The notes below the pieces were generated by a model, which did not search any database, was not told the DNA's origin, and saw only the letters and a list, made by a program, of their open reading frames with translations. The translations under genes and the position numbers were made by a program. Positions 26,256-35,423 of a stretch of 42,159 nucleotides of DNA are shown piece by piece; the stretch's first letter is position 1; every line of letters starts with the position of its first letter. This stretch comes from Campylobacterales bacterium (GTDB taxonomy: Bacteria > Campylobacterota > Campylobacteria > Campylobacterales > Nitratiruptoraceae). The stretch is from positions 1-42,159 of the forward strand of contig JAMONM010000042.1 of NCBI GenBank assembly GCA_027065825.1. Reading direction: 5' to 3'.

Positions 26256-27782
26256 ATGAAAAAGAAAAATTTTAAAAGTATTGTTTCTATAAATCCCTAT
26301 TCGAAAAGCGTTTTTGAAAACAGAGACAGCAAACTAAAAAGAGCCCAAAGCCTTAAATTCAGTAAAAACAGTTACTACATCTCCTTTTTGGCTACCAAAA
26401 ACTTTATCGTTTCCGAAATCAATATCAGCAAAAACATTCCGAACGAGGATCTAAGAGACGCGATCGAGATAAAGGCGTACGAAGAGTTGGGTCTGGATCA
26501 GACTATCGAATACAAAATAGAGTTTTTAGAAATCCCGACGCTTCCTACCGACAAAGAGAGAAAATTCTTCATTTTCGTGGCCGATCCCTCTTCAATAGAG
26601 GAGGATTTCTCTGAAACGGTCGACAAAATAAAATATATAGACGCGATTTTGCCCTCGCCTCTTCTTTTTTCGTATCTGTATAAAAACGAGATCGTCGACT
26701 CTACCGGCGTTCACGCATACATATACTTTCAGCAGGAAGACGCGTTTTTGGCTCTTTATAACGAAGGCAGATATATCTATTCCAAATCCTTGAAATACTC
26801 TTTTAACGATATGAGCGAAAGATTTAGCGAACTTCTCGGCGAAAGAGTCGATGAGAGCGAATTCGCCAAACTTTTGGCGCAAGAGGGCCTTAGAACTTCC
26901 AACTTCGAATACCAGCAGCATCTGATGAAGCTCTTTAGCGAAATTTTTATGCATATAAACGACGTTTTAATCTACGCTAAGAGAGCCAACGATATAGACA
27001 AAATCGACAAAGTTTTCATAAGTAGCGAATTCGGTCATATTTCCGGTATCGACGAATATGCGCAAACGTATCTGGGACTAACGGCTCTGGATTTTTCATT
27101 CGATTACGGATTTTTGAGCGAAGAACCATTTATCGAAGATATACACTATCTGCTTCAGCTGGCGGCAATATCTATGATAGAGGATGAAGAGGAGGATATA
27201 CCCAATTTCACTCTGTTTAAACGCCCTCCTCCAGTTTGGCAAAGACCCAGCGGCAGACTTGTGGCGGTAACGGCTGCGAGTCTGCTTTTGGCCTTTGCCT
27301 ATCCTATCTATAACACCGCCTACTACTATAAGCTTAAATACGATATACACGTTCTCAATAAAGAGTACGAAAAGCTGCACCCGGAAAGAGTCAGGCTGGA
27401 AACTGCCCTCAACGATCTAAGAAACAAGAAAAAGAGCGTTTTGGCCAAAATCGACAAAGAGAAAGAGGTCTTCCAAAAGAGAATGAAGATCCTAAACTCT
27501 ATATACGACAAAAAGGTCAACTATCCGATGAAAGGCAAAATCATTTCCGAACTCTCTCAGGATCTTTTGAGATACAAGGTTCAAACTTCCTCCATAAAGA
27601 GCGAAGAGAACGTGATGGTTTGGAATCTGCTCTCTGCGGACGAAAAGAGAATAACGGATTTTATCAAATTCATTTCTTCAAAAAAAGGTGACAAGTTTCA
27701 TATAGAGACCAATAGAATCGAAAAGGACAGCAACTCTACAAAAGAGAGATACGTAAGTTCAGTCAAGGTGGTTATAAAATGA
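26256..27782 (+). CDS. PilM-PilN-like fusion (GspL-like) inner-membrane platform protein
   Basis: Long cytoplasmic domain, single TM (LVAVTAASLLLAFAYPIYNTAYYY), periplasmic coiled coil; first gene of operon with secretin, PilB and PilC homologs. Confidence 0.65.
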   Translation: MKKKNFKSIVSINPYSKSVFENRDSKLKRAQSLKFSKNSYYISFLATKNFIVSEINISKNIPNEDLRDAIEIKAYEELGLDQTIEYKIEFLEIPTLPTDKERKFFIFVADPSSIEEDFSETVDKIKYIDAILPSPLLFSYLYKNEIVDSTGVHAYIYFQQEDAFLALYNEGRYIYSKSLKYSFNDMSERFSELLGERVDESEFAKLLAQEGLRTSNFEYQQHLMKLFSEIFMHINDVLIYAKRANDIDKIDKVFISSEFGHISGIDEYAQTYLGLTALDFSFDYGFLSEEPFIEDIHYLLQLAAISMIEDEEEDIPNFTLFKRPPPVWQRPSGRLVAVTAASLLLAFAYPIYNTAYYYKLKYDIHVLNKEYEKLHPERVRLETALNDLRNKKKSVLAKIDKEKEVFQKRMKILNSIYDKKVNYPMKGKIISELSQDLLRYKVQTSSIKSEENVMVWNLLSADEKRITDFIKFISSKKGDKFHIETNRIEKDSNSTKERYVSSVKVVIK

Positions 27783-28420
27783 GAAAAAAGAGCTTGATGG
27801 AAAAAATCGACGAGTTTATGCTCTCTAAAAAGAGCAGTGAGCAAAATATCATATATCTATCCATTTTTCTGGTGTTTTTCGTACTTTCGTATCAATATCT
27901 GTTTCCTTATACCGAAAAAATGTTAAAACAGGCCGAGGGAGAAAAGAAAAACATACAGGCGAAAATAAACGACGACAAGAACTTTATAGCCTCGATTACC
28001 GTCAACGGCGACAAAGAGTTCTTTTTGAAAGAGCTAAGAAGAGAGATCGAGACTCTAAAACAGAAGTTCGAAAACGTAAAACATAAAAACGACTATTTGG
28101 ACTTTCAGATACATACTCTTTCCAATCTACTATATAATGAAAAGAACTGGGCCAAGTTCTTGGATTCCATCGCGGCCAAGGCCAAAAAAAGCGGCGTGGA
28201 TATCGATTTTATCAGTAACGAATTCGTAAAAAACAGCAACAGTTTCGGCCACGTTTTAGAGATTGAAATCGGTTGCAACGGAGAGTTCAAAAACATCATC
28301 TCCTTCATCAACTCGATAGAGCAAAGCGAACTGGTTGTGGATATCTACGGGATGGATCTGACTTCCAAAGCCAATATACAAACAAATCTAAAGGTTTCGG
28401 TATGGGGAATAAACTACTGA
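27779..28420 (+). CDS. PilO/GspM-like protein
   Basis: One TM then coiled coil and C-terminal ferredoxin-like segment; overlaps preceding gene by 4 bp. Confidence 0.6.
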   Translation: MRKKSLMEKIDEFMLSKKSSEQNIIYLSIFLVFFVLSYQYLFPYTEKMLKQAEGEKKNIQAKINDDKNFIASITVNGDKEFFLKELRREIETLKQKFENVKHKNDYLDFQIHTLSNLLYNEKNWAKFLDSIAAKAKKSGVDIDFISNEFVKNSNSFGHVLEIEIGCNGEFKNIISFINSIEQSELVVDIYGMDLTSKANIQTNLKVSVWGINY

Positions 28421-28818
28421 TTTTAGTCGTCGCCGCGAGCGTCATATGCGGTTTTGCCTTCGCGCAGAGCGATCCGGAACTGCAAAAAATAGATACTCTT
28501 ATTGAAAAAATCAAGATAAAACGGGTCGGCATCTCAAACGACGAGATAAAAAAACTCAAAGATCCTTTTTATTACGACAAAGAGTTTAGAACGGAGAGAT
28601 TGAAAAAGATCAGAAAACGGGGCAGATATTACAGACTCTACGCGGTCTTTAACGACAAAGCAAAAATCAACGGGAAATGGTACAAAAAGGGATCGAAAAT
28701 CGGACCCTACAGATTAGCCAAAATTTGCGGCAACTGTGTCAAACTGGTCAGCCCAAAACGAGTTTTGACCCTATATATTCCCAAAAAAAGCAAAAAAATC
28801 AAAATCATAGGAAAATGA
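28402..28818 (+). CDS. small exported protein, CtsR-like by operon position
   Basis: Signal peptide MGNKLLILVVAASVICGFAFAQ; immediately precedes the secretin; 19 bp overlap with upstream gene. ATG 28402. Confidence 0.55.
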   Translation: MGNKLLILVVAASVICGFAFAQSDPELQKIDTLIEKIKIKRVGISNDEIKKLKDPFYYDKEFRTERLKKIRKRGRYYRLYAVFNDKAKINGKWYKKGSKIGPYRLAKICGNCVKLVSPKRVLTLYIPKKSKKIKIIGK

Positions 28819-28828
28819 AACGGAGGCC

Positions 28829-30289
28829 ATGATAATGTATGCTATAAAAAGTAAAACGGTAAAATTTATAGGCGCCATCGCTCTGGCGTCCTCTCTCTCC
28901 TATGCCAACAGCTGCGAAATGCAGATATTTAACATATCGACCGCTCCCGGTACGAAAATCAGCGAGTTTATCGATCAGCTGGGAGACGAATGTCAACTTA
29001 GCGTTATTATCAAAGACGACGAGGCCAAAAAGATTCTCAAAAAGAGACTAAACAAACTCAATCTCAAAAACGCCACTTTAGAGGACGTTCTGGATCTAAT
29101 TCTTGTCGAAAACGATCTTTCTTACGAGCTTGACGGAAATATTTTGAAGATCTCCTATTTGATAACAAAAACGTTTCACATAGACTATCTCACAACAAAA
29201 AGAAGCAGCGAAGCCACCACCGACGCCTCCGTTGACGTAGGGGCTCAGAGCACCACAGGCGGCGGAAGCAGACGACAAACAAGAGACGTTAACAAAATAG
29301 AGTCCAAGGACGAATTCGATTTTTGGAAAAACACCAAAGAGGAGATAATGAATATTATCAACAGGCCGGGAGACAGTTACAAGGCGCCCGAACCCATAGT
29401 CAATCCCGAAGCCGGTCTTATTACCGTAACGGCTACCCTGCCTCAGATAGAAAGAGTCGAAAAATATCTCCAAAGAGTAGAAGAGCGACTCCACAAGGAA
29501 GTACTGATTGACGTAACTATTTTGGCGGTTCAGTTAGACGACTCGTTTACCAAAGGAATAAATTGGAATGAGTTTTTGATTAATTTTAACAATACTGCAA
29601 ATTATACAAGTAGTGGAATTGGTAACGGCTTTTTCAATCTTGAAACTTCCTCAAGTGCAACAACCCTTTTTAGTGCGGCTTTTTCCATGCAGGGAATACT
29701 GGATTTTCTCGAAACCAAAGGCGACGTAACCGTTTTGTCCAGCCCAAAGGTGATGACGCTAAACAACCAGCCGGCACTGATTACTGTCGGAAATACCTAT
29801 AATTACAACGTTCCGACAACCATAACGATCACGCAAACCGGTAATTTGGGTACTCAAAGCTATACTCCATCTTCGATATTCGTAGGAATACTGTTAAACA
29901 TAACGCCGGAGATTACGAAAGATGATCATATACTGCTTAGAATAAACCCATCCGTCTCCGAGCTGGTCGATCCGACTCAGCTCCAGCTACAAGACGGTCA
30001 GAGATTTAGAGAGATAGCGCCGGATACGAAAGAGAAAAAGATCTCCTCCGTGGTCAAGGTAAAAGACGGTGAGACGATCGTTATGGGAGGTTTGATTACG
30101 AACACCAAAAACCTTTCGGTAAACGGAGTACCGGTTTTAAAAGATCTGCCGATTTTAGGGTACGCTTTTAAAAGCGAAAAAAAGATCGATTCGACTCTGG
30201 AACTCGTATTTATAATCAAGCCAAAAATCATAAAACATCACAGTGGGCCGGCTTCACTTAAAGATTTAGGGTATAACTCGTTAAAATAA
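28829..30289 (+). CDS. ctsD: secretin (MshL/PilQ/CtsD-like)
   Basis: VTVLSSPKVMTLNNQPALITVGN; VVKVKDGETIVMGGLITNTKNLSVNGVPVLKDLPILGYAFKSE secretin core. Confidence 0.85.
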   Translation: MIMYAIKSKTVKFIGAIALASSLSYANSCEMQIFNISTAPGTKISEFIDQLGDECQLSVIIKDDEAKKILKKRLNKLNLKNATLEDVLDLILVENDLSYELDGNILKISYLITKTFHIDYLTTKRSSEATTDASVDVGAQSTTGGGSRRQTRDVNKIESKDEFDFWKNTKEEIMNIINRPGDSYKAPEPIVNPEAGLITVTATLPQIERVEKYLQRVEERLHKEVLIDVTILAVQLDDSFTKGINWNEFLINFNNTANYTSSGIGNGFFNLETSSSATTLFSAAFSMQGILDFLETKGDVTVLSSPKVMTLNNQPALITVGNTYNYNVPTTITITQTGNLGTQSYTPSSIFVGILLNITPEITKDDHILLRINPSVSELVDPTQLQLQDGQRFREIAPDTKEKKISSVVKVKDGETIVMGGLITNTKNLSVNGVPVLKDLPILGYAFKSEKKIDSTLELVFIIKPKIIKHHSGPASLKDLGYNSLK

Positions 30290-31098
30290 TGGAGAAGACG
30301 AGCGTTTACTCTACGGCAAAAGAGTGTTTCGTAGACACGGAAGATGCCAAAAACTTTATAGGTCTGGATCAGTCGATCTATTTTTTGGAAAAATTAAAAG
30401 AGACGGTCAAAAAGCCGTTGAAAATGATACTGCTTTACGGAGAGCCTGGGATCGGCAAAAGTATCTTGTTAAACAGGCTATATATGGAGCTATCCAAAAA
30501 CAATCCCAACGTCCATCTGATAGCCAGCCCTATTCTAGACGAAAACAATTTTATCAAGGCTCTCAACAGAAAGATTTTTTTTGACGAAGAGGATCCGGAT
30601 TTCGGCAAGTTTATAGACAAGATCAACGAGCATCTTTCCTTTAACTCCACTTTGATTCTTTTGGACGAAGCTCAGCTTTACAGCGACTCACAGATGGAAA
30701 AAATCAGGATTTTGTCCGATACGAGAAAGATCAAATTTGTAGTATCGCTGCATAAAACGGAGCAGGAGGATTTAATAGCCAAAGGCCATTTTCAGACCAG
30801 AATATGGGAAACGATCGAATTGAGACCCCCTAACGCTTCGGAGCTGGAAACCTATATCAAAAAGAAACTTTTAAACAGAAACCTCTTTTCTCTGGCCAAT
30901 CAGTTCGATAAAAAAACGGTCAAATTCATCCATTCGATGACAAAGGGAAACTACAGAGAGACAAACAAATATATGTACTCGCTTTTTGAGATATACGAAT
31001 ATTACGAAAGGCACAGGCCCAGTTTGATAAACTTTTCGAAGATTTCGAAAAAAATTCTAGAAATGGCCGCTATCAAGGTAGGTTATATAGATGTATGA
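30289..31098 (+). CDS. ctsP: ExeA/MshM-like AAA ATPase (CtsP-like)
   Basis: LLYGEPGIGKSILLNRLY Walker A; LILLDEAQ Walker B. Confidence 0.72.
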   Translation: MEKTSVYSTAKECFVDTEDAKNFIGLDQSIYFLEKLKETVKKPLKMILLYGEPGIGKSILLNRLYMELSKNNPNVHLIASPILDENNFIKALNRKIFFDEEDPDFGKFIDKINEHLSFNSTLILLDEAQLYSDSQMEKIRILSDTRKIKFVVSLHKTEQEDLIAKGHFQTRIWETIELRPPNASELETYIKKKLLNRNLFSLANQFDKKTVKFIHSMTKGNYRETNKYMYSLFEIYEYYERHRPSLINFSKISKKILEMAAIKVGYIDV

Positions 31099-31885
31099 AA
31101 TAGAAGAGCTAGAGCGAAAATGGCGCAAGTATAAAAGAAAGCGTCTGCTGAGTCTGTTTTTGAAAATCGTTTTGACGGTTCCTTTTTTAGTGGTAGGAGT
31201 GTTTTTTTATCTACGATATGAGCCTCTAACCGGCGAAGAGAGCAAAGAGAACGCGTCAATAACGGCTGCGGCTCCAACAAAAGAAATTTCAAAGAGCGAT
31301 CAAAAAGTGATCGAAAAAAGTATCCACAAAACTCCTAAAACCGAAAAAATCGAGAGCGACTCAATCCAGATGGAGCCTCAAAAGACGCCAAAAGAGGTGG
31401 TATTAAAGCCCTCCATGGACTTTTTGAACAATCTTGAGGAGTACAAAAAGCTCTCGGAACCTAAACAAAAGAGAGTCGAAAACAGGCCAAAGCCAAAAAA
31501 ACAGGAGACTCTCGTTAAAGAGACAAAAAGCTCTTTGGAAAAAAAGAACAAAAATGTGATTAAAATTAGCAAAAGCGAAAGCGAACAGGACGTTTTAAAG
31601 ACCCTCGAAAAGAGATTTAACAAAAACAAAGACCCAAAAACGGCTCTGTTTCTTTCCAAAGCCTACTATAATAAAAAAGACTACGTTAAAGCTCTAAAAT
31701 GGGCCATAATCGCAAACGATCTTGATAGCTCCAACCCGCAAAGCTGGATACTTTTTGCAAAATCGAGCGTAAAACTGGGCAAAAAAGAGCAGGCCGTCAA
31801 AGCGCTGGAGACCTTTTTGAGAACCAACGACAATATCGAAATCAAAGAGGTACTCTACTCCATCAGACGCGGAGAGCTAAAATGA
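31091..31885 (+). CDS. MshN-like TPR membrane protein
   Basis: N-terminal TM, charged Lys/Glu-rich linker, C-terminal TPRs (YYNKKDYVKALKWAIIANDLDSSNPQSW). Confidence 0.65.
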   Translation: MYEIEELERKWRKYKRKRLLSLFLKIVLTVPFLVVGVFFYLRYEPLTGEESKENASITAAAPTKEISKSDQKVIEKSIHKTPKTEKIESDSIQMEPQKTPKEVVLKPSMDFLNNLEEYKKLSEPKQKRVENRPKPKKQETLVKETKSSLEKKNKNVIKISKSESEQDVLKTLEKRFNKNKDPKTALFLSKAYYNKKDYVKALKWAIIANDLDSSNPQSWILFAKSSVKLGKKEQAVKALETFLRTNDNIEIKEVLYSIRRGELK

Positions 31886-32439
31886 GAAGATATCTGTTTA
31901 TTCTTATTCTTGCGGTCGGTTCGCTCGCAGCAAAAAAGATAACTATCGCCGATATTATCGATTACTACGAAAAGGGAGAGTATAAAAAAGCCTGCCTTTA
32001 CGGCATAAAAATTTTTAACAGTTTCAAAAACAACGAAGATCTCGTAGCCATGTACGCTATTTCCTGTATGAAATCGGACTATATAGACAGGCTCGCCGTA
32101 CCTGCCGTAATTTTAAAAAACTCTCCCCAGGCCAGAGCCAACGCGGCCTATTTCGCGACAATCGTAGCACAAAAAAAACTGCTGTTTCACGCGCTTTTTG
32201 ACAACGTAGATCTGAGCGATCTAAATTTTCCCAAAACCGACCATATAATCTCAAAGGTATTTGAGCTTTATTGTCGTAAAAAATATAAAAAATTCGACGA
32301 TAATCTCTATATATTCAAAGATCCCAAAGAGCCGGACGTGAGTTATGAAGTGAAATTGATCAGAGATGAAAAACCGGTTAAAATTATTGTTTTAAAGCTC
32401 AAAAAGGGTAAAATAGTTCAAACACACAAATATTGGTAG
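31882..32439 (+). CDS. hypothetical exported protein within operon
   Basis: Signal peptide; 4 bp overlap with upstream gene. Confidence 0.65.
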   Translation: MRRYLFILILAVGSLAAKKITIADIIDYYEKGEYKKACLYGIKIFNSFKNNEDLVAMYAISCMKSDYIDRLAVPAVILKNSPQARANAAYFATIVAQKKLLFHALFDNVDLSDLNFPKTDHIISKVFELYCRKKYKKFDDNLYIFKDPKEPDVSYEVKLIRDEKPVKIIVLKLKKGKIVQTHKYW

Positions 32440-32445
32440 GATCCT

Positions 32446-34182
32446 ATGGAAAAATTGACCTCTTTGTTGCTGGAAAAATCCGTCGTTCCCGCTGAGATAA
32501 TGCAAAAGATAAAAGAGGGCACCACTTCCGAAAAAAATCTTTTGCACAATTTGATAGCAAAAGGGGTAATTACTGAAAATTTTGTAATTAAGTTTTTCGG
32601 AGACCTCATTAGAGAAGGAAGTCTCAGTATCGACGACATCGATCAGCTGCCGGACAATCTAAAAGAAAAGATTTTAAAATATCTAGCAAAACTTTTGAAT
32701 ATCGACTATCTGGATCTAGATTCTATAGACATAGATTTTAGGCTGGCCTCCAAACTACCTCTTTCTCAACTTAGAAAATTCGAGGCTATCCCGATCAAGG
32801 AAGAGGATATAAACATTATCATCTCCTTTAAAGATCCTCTGGATATGAACGCACAGGAGTCCATTCAGAGACTCTTTCCGAAAAAACCTATCAAACCCAC
32901 AATTTCAAACGCCAAACAGATTGAACGCTATTTGAATAAACTGGAGCTTTCCGAAAGCGTTAAGGGTTTGATTAACGAAATCAGAAAAGAGATAAACTCC
33001 GGCAACGCCAACGACGCTAGAGAGTCCAGCGCCATATTGAGACTAATACAGATTATTCTACAGACCGCCATTATATCGAGAGCCAGCGACATACACGTAG
33101 AGCCTACCGAAAAAAACTGTATCATAAGAAGCAGAATCGACGGTATTTTGACTGAGACGTTTATATTCGACAAAGATATCTACCCTCCCCTCTCTTCGAG
33201 GCTGAAACTGTTGGCCAATCTGGACATCGCCGAAAAGAGAAAACCGCAAGACGGCAGATTCTCCGCAACAATTATGAAAAAGGAGTACGATTTTAGGATT
33301 TCGACCCTGCCGATCATGACCGGCGAATCTATAGTCATGAGAATTCTCGACAAGACCAAAGCGATGATAAAGCTCGAAGAGGCCGGAATGAGCGACTACA
33401 ATTATAAAAAATTCGTCAACTCGCTAAAGACCCCATACGGGATAATTCTCGTAACCGGTCCTACGGGCAGCGGTAAAACCACGACGCTATACGGCGCCTT
33501 GAACATGTTAAGAAGCATCGAAAAAAAGATAATTACGGTTGAAGATCCGATAGAGTATCAGATGAATCTTGTCCAACAGTCCCAGGTTCAGCCAAAAATC
33601 GGTTTTACTTTCGCTTCAGCTTTAAGATCTATCCTGAGACAGGATCCGGATATAGTCATGATCGGAGAGATCAGAGATCAGGAGACTCTCAGAATCGCCG
33701 TTCAGGCGGCTTTGACGGGACACCTCGTTCTATCTACTTTGCATACGAACGATTCGATCAGCGCTATAACAAGAATGGTGGATATGGGAATCGAGCCGTA
33801 TCTGGTCAGCGGATCTCTCATAGCTATCGAGGCTCAAAGGCTGGTTAGAAAAATCTGCCCCTACTGCAAGGAAAAAACGATCATCCTACCCAATATCGAA
33901 AGAGATCTCAAAGAGTATCTTCCGCAAAACTATCAATTCTATAAAGGCAAAGGGTGTAAACAGTGCAATATGAGCGGTTATATGGGCAGAGAGATGGTTT
34001 CGGAAGTTCTGACGGTCGATGATCAGATGGCCAGTATGATAGCCAGAGAAGAGAGTAAAGAAAAGATCGCCCAATACGCCAAGGAGCACGGCTTTGTCAA
34101 TATGCTGCAAGACGGCATAAACAAAGCTCTCGAAGGACACACCACCATCGAAGAAGTTCTAAGAGTAACGAGGTTGTCATGA
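32446..34182 (+). CDS. ctsE: GspE/PilB-family secretion/assembly ATPase (CtsE-like)
   Basis: LVTGPTGSGKTTTLYGALN, RSILRQDPDIVMIGEIRDQETLRIAVQAALTGHLVLSTLHTND, CPYC...CKQC. Confidence 0.88.
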   Translation: MEKLTSLLLEKSVVPAEIMQKIKEGTTSEKNLLHNLIAKGVITENFVIKFFGDLIREGSLSIDDIDQLPDNLKEKILKYLAKLLNIDYLDLDSIDIDFRLASKLPLSQLRKFEAIPIKEEDINIIISFKDPLDMNAQESIQRLFPKKPIKPTISNAKQIERYLNKLELSESVKGLINEIRKEINSGNANDARESSAILRLIQIILQTAIISRASDIHVEPTEKNCIIRSRIDGILTETFIFDKDIYPPLSSRLKLLANLDIAEKRKPQDGRFSATIMKKEYDFRISTLPIMTGESIVMRILDKTKAMIKLEEAGMSDYNYKKFVNSLKTPYGIILVTGPTGSGKTTTLYGALNMLRSIEKKIITVEDPIEYQMNLVQQSQVQPKIGFTFASALRSILRQDPDIVMIGEIRDQETLRIAVQAALTGHLVLSTLHTNDSISAITRMVDMGIEPYLVSGSLIAIEAQRLVRKICPYCKEKTIILPNIERDLKEYLPQNYQFYKGKGCKQCNMSGYMGREMVSEVLTVDDQMASMIAREESKEKIAQYAKEHGFVNMLQDGINKALEGHTTIEEVLRVTRLS

Positions 34183-35423
34183 AGTTTTACCAGTTGGATA
34201 TTCTACTAAAAGGTAAAAAAGAGACCATCGTCCTAAAAGCCGAGAACAGAGAAGAGGCCCTGCATCTGGCTAAATTGAAAAGAGGCGGCGTGATCGTAAA
34301 GATCCAGGAGACTACCCCGCCTTTGGAAGAGCGATTAAAAGAGCTGCAGGAGAGAGCCGTATCCTATTTCAAGGCGAAAAAGGTAAAACCCGATAGTCTC
34401 ATCGCCGCCATCAGACAGTTGGCCGTAATGACCAACGCCGGCATTCCGATCTACGACGCCTTACAAGAGATCGCAAACTCTTCGATGGATAAGACCCTCT
34501 CCGAAATTCTGAAACAGGTGGCCGAAGACATAAACTCGGGAATGAGCCTTTCGGAATCGGTGGAGAACTACAGATTCCAGCTGGGATCGTTGAGCATCAC
34601 CATGATAAAACTGGGAGAGCAAACCGGTAATATGCCAGAAGCCCTCTTTACGCTAGCGAACATTCTCGAAGAGATCAGAGAAAACGTTATGAAGTTCAAA
34701 AAGGCGATCCGATACCCTCTGATAACTTTGGGAGCTATGGCTATAGCTTTCGTTATTCTTATAATGTTCGTCGTTCCGAAATTCAAATCGCTTTTTGAGA
34801 GGTATCAGGCCGATCTGCCGATTCCGACAAAGATTCTACTCTGGCTGGAGCACGCTTTTTCTACTTACGGATTGCAAATTCTGGGCGTTTTTGCGGTAAT
34901 CGTCTTCATCGTTATGTATCTTTATAGAACCAACGAAGATTTCAAGTATCAGATGGACAAGCTGATGCTAAAGATATATCTCATAAAAGATATAGTCTAT
35001 TACGCCACTCTAAGCAGATTTACGCTGGTATTTACTGAGCTGGTCGGGGCCGGAATTCCAGTGGCCGAAGCTCTCGATAGCGCAGTTGCCATGGTGGACA
35101 ACAGCTATATCAAAGAGAAACTGGATATGGTTAAGGTATACGTAGAACGAGGAGTCTCTTTGACGGACGCGTTTAAGGAGACGGGACTTTTCGAAAATAT
35201 GATAATCCAGATGATTTCCGCGGGCGAAGCCAGCGGACAGCTAGACGGAATGATGAGAAAGGTTAGCGATTACTATCGTATGAAATTCAACTATATTCTT
35301 GACAATATGTCATCTTATATCGAACCTATTTTGCTAACCGTAATAGCCGGTCTGGTTCTTTTACTAGCACTGGGAATATTTATGCCTATGTGGGATATGG
35401 CAAAAGCGGTCAAAGGGCGCTAA
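34179..35423 (+). CDS. ctsF: GspF/PilC-family inner-membrane platform protein (CtsF-like)
   Basis: AIRQLAVMTNAGIPIYDALQEIA; SRFTLVFTELVGAGIPVAEALD; MISAGEASGQLDGMM. Confidence 0.88.
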   Translation: MKFYQLDILLKGKKETIVLKAENREEALHLAKLKRGGVIVKIQETTPPLEERLKELQERAVSYFKAKKVKPDSLIAAIRQLAVMTNAGIPIYDALQEIANSSMDKTLSEILKQVAEDINSGMSLSESVENYRFQLGSLSITMIKLGEQTGNMPEALFTLANILEEIRENVMKFKKAIRYPLITLGAMAIAFVILIMFVVPKFKSLFERYQADLPIPTKILLWLEHAFSTYGLQILGVFAVIVFIVMYLYRTNEDFKYQMDKLMLKIYLIKDIVYYATLSRFTLVFTELVGAGIPVAEALDSAVAMVDNSYIKEKLDMVKVYVERGVSLTDAFKETGLFENMIIQMISAGEASGQLDGMMRKVSDYYRMKFNYILDNMSSYIEPILLTVIAGLVLLLALGIFMPMWDMAKAVKGR

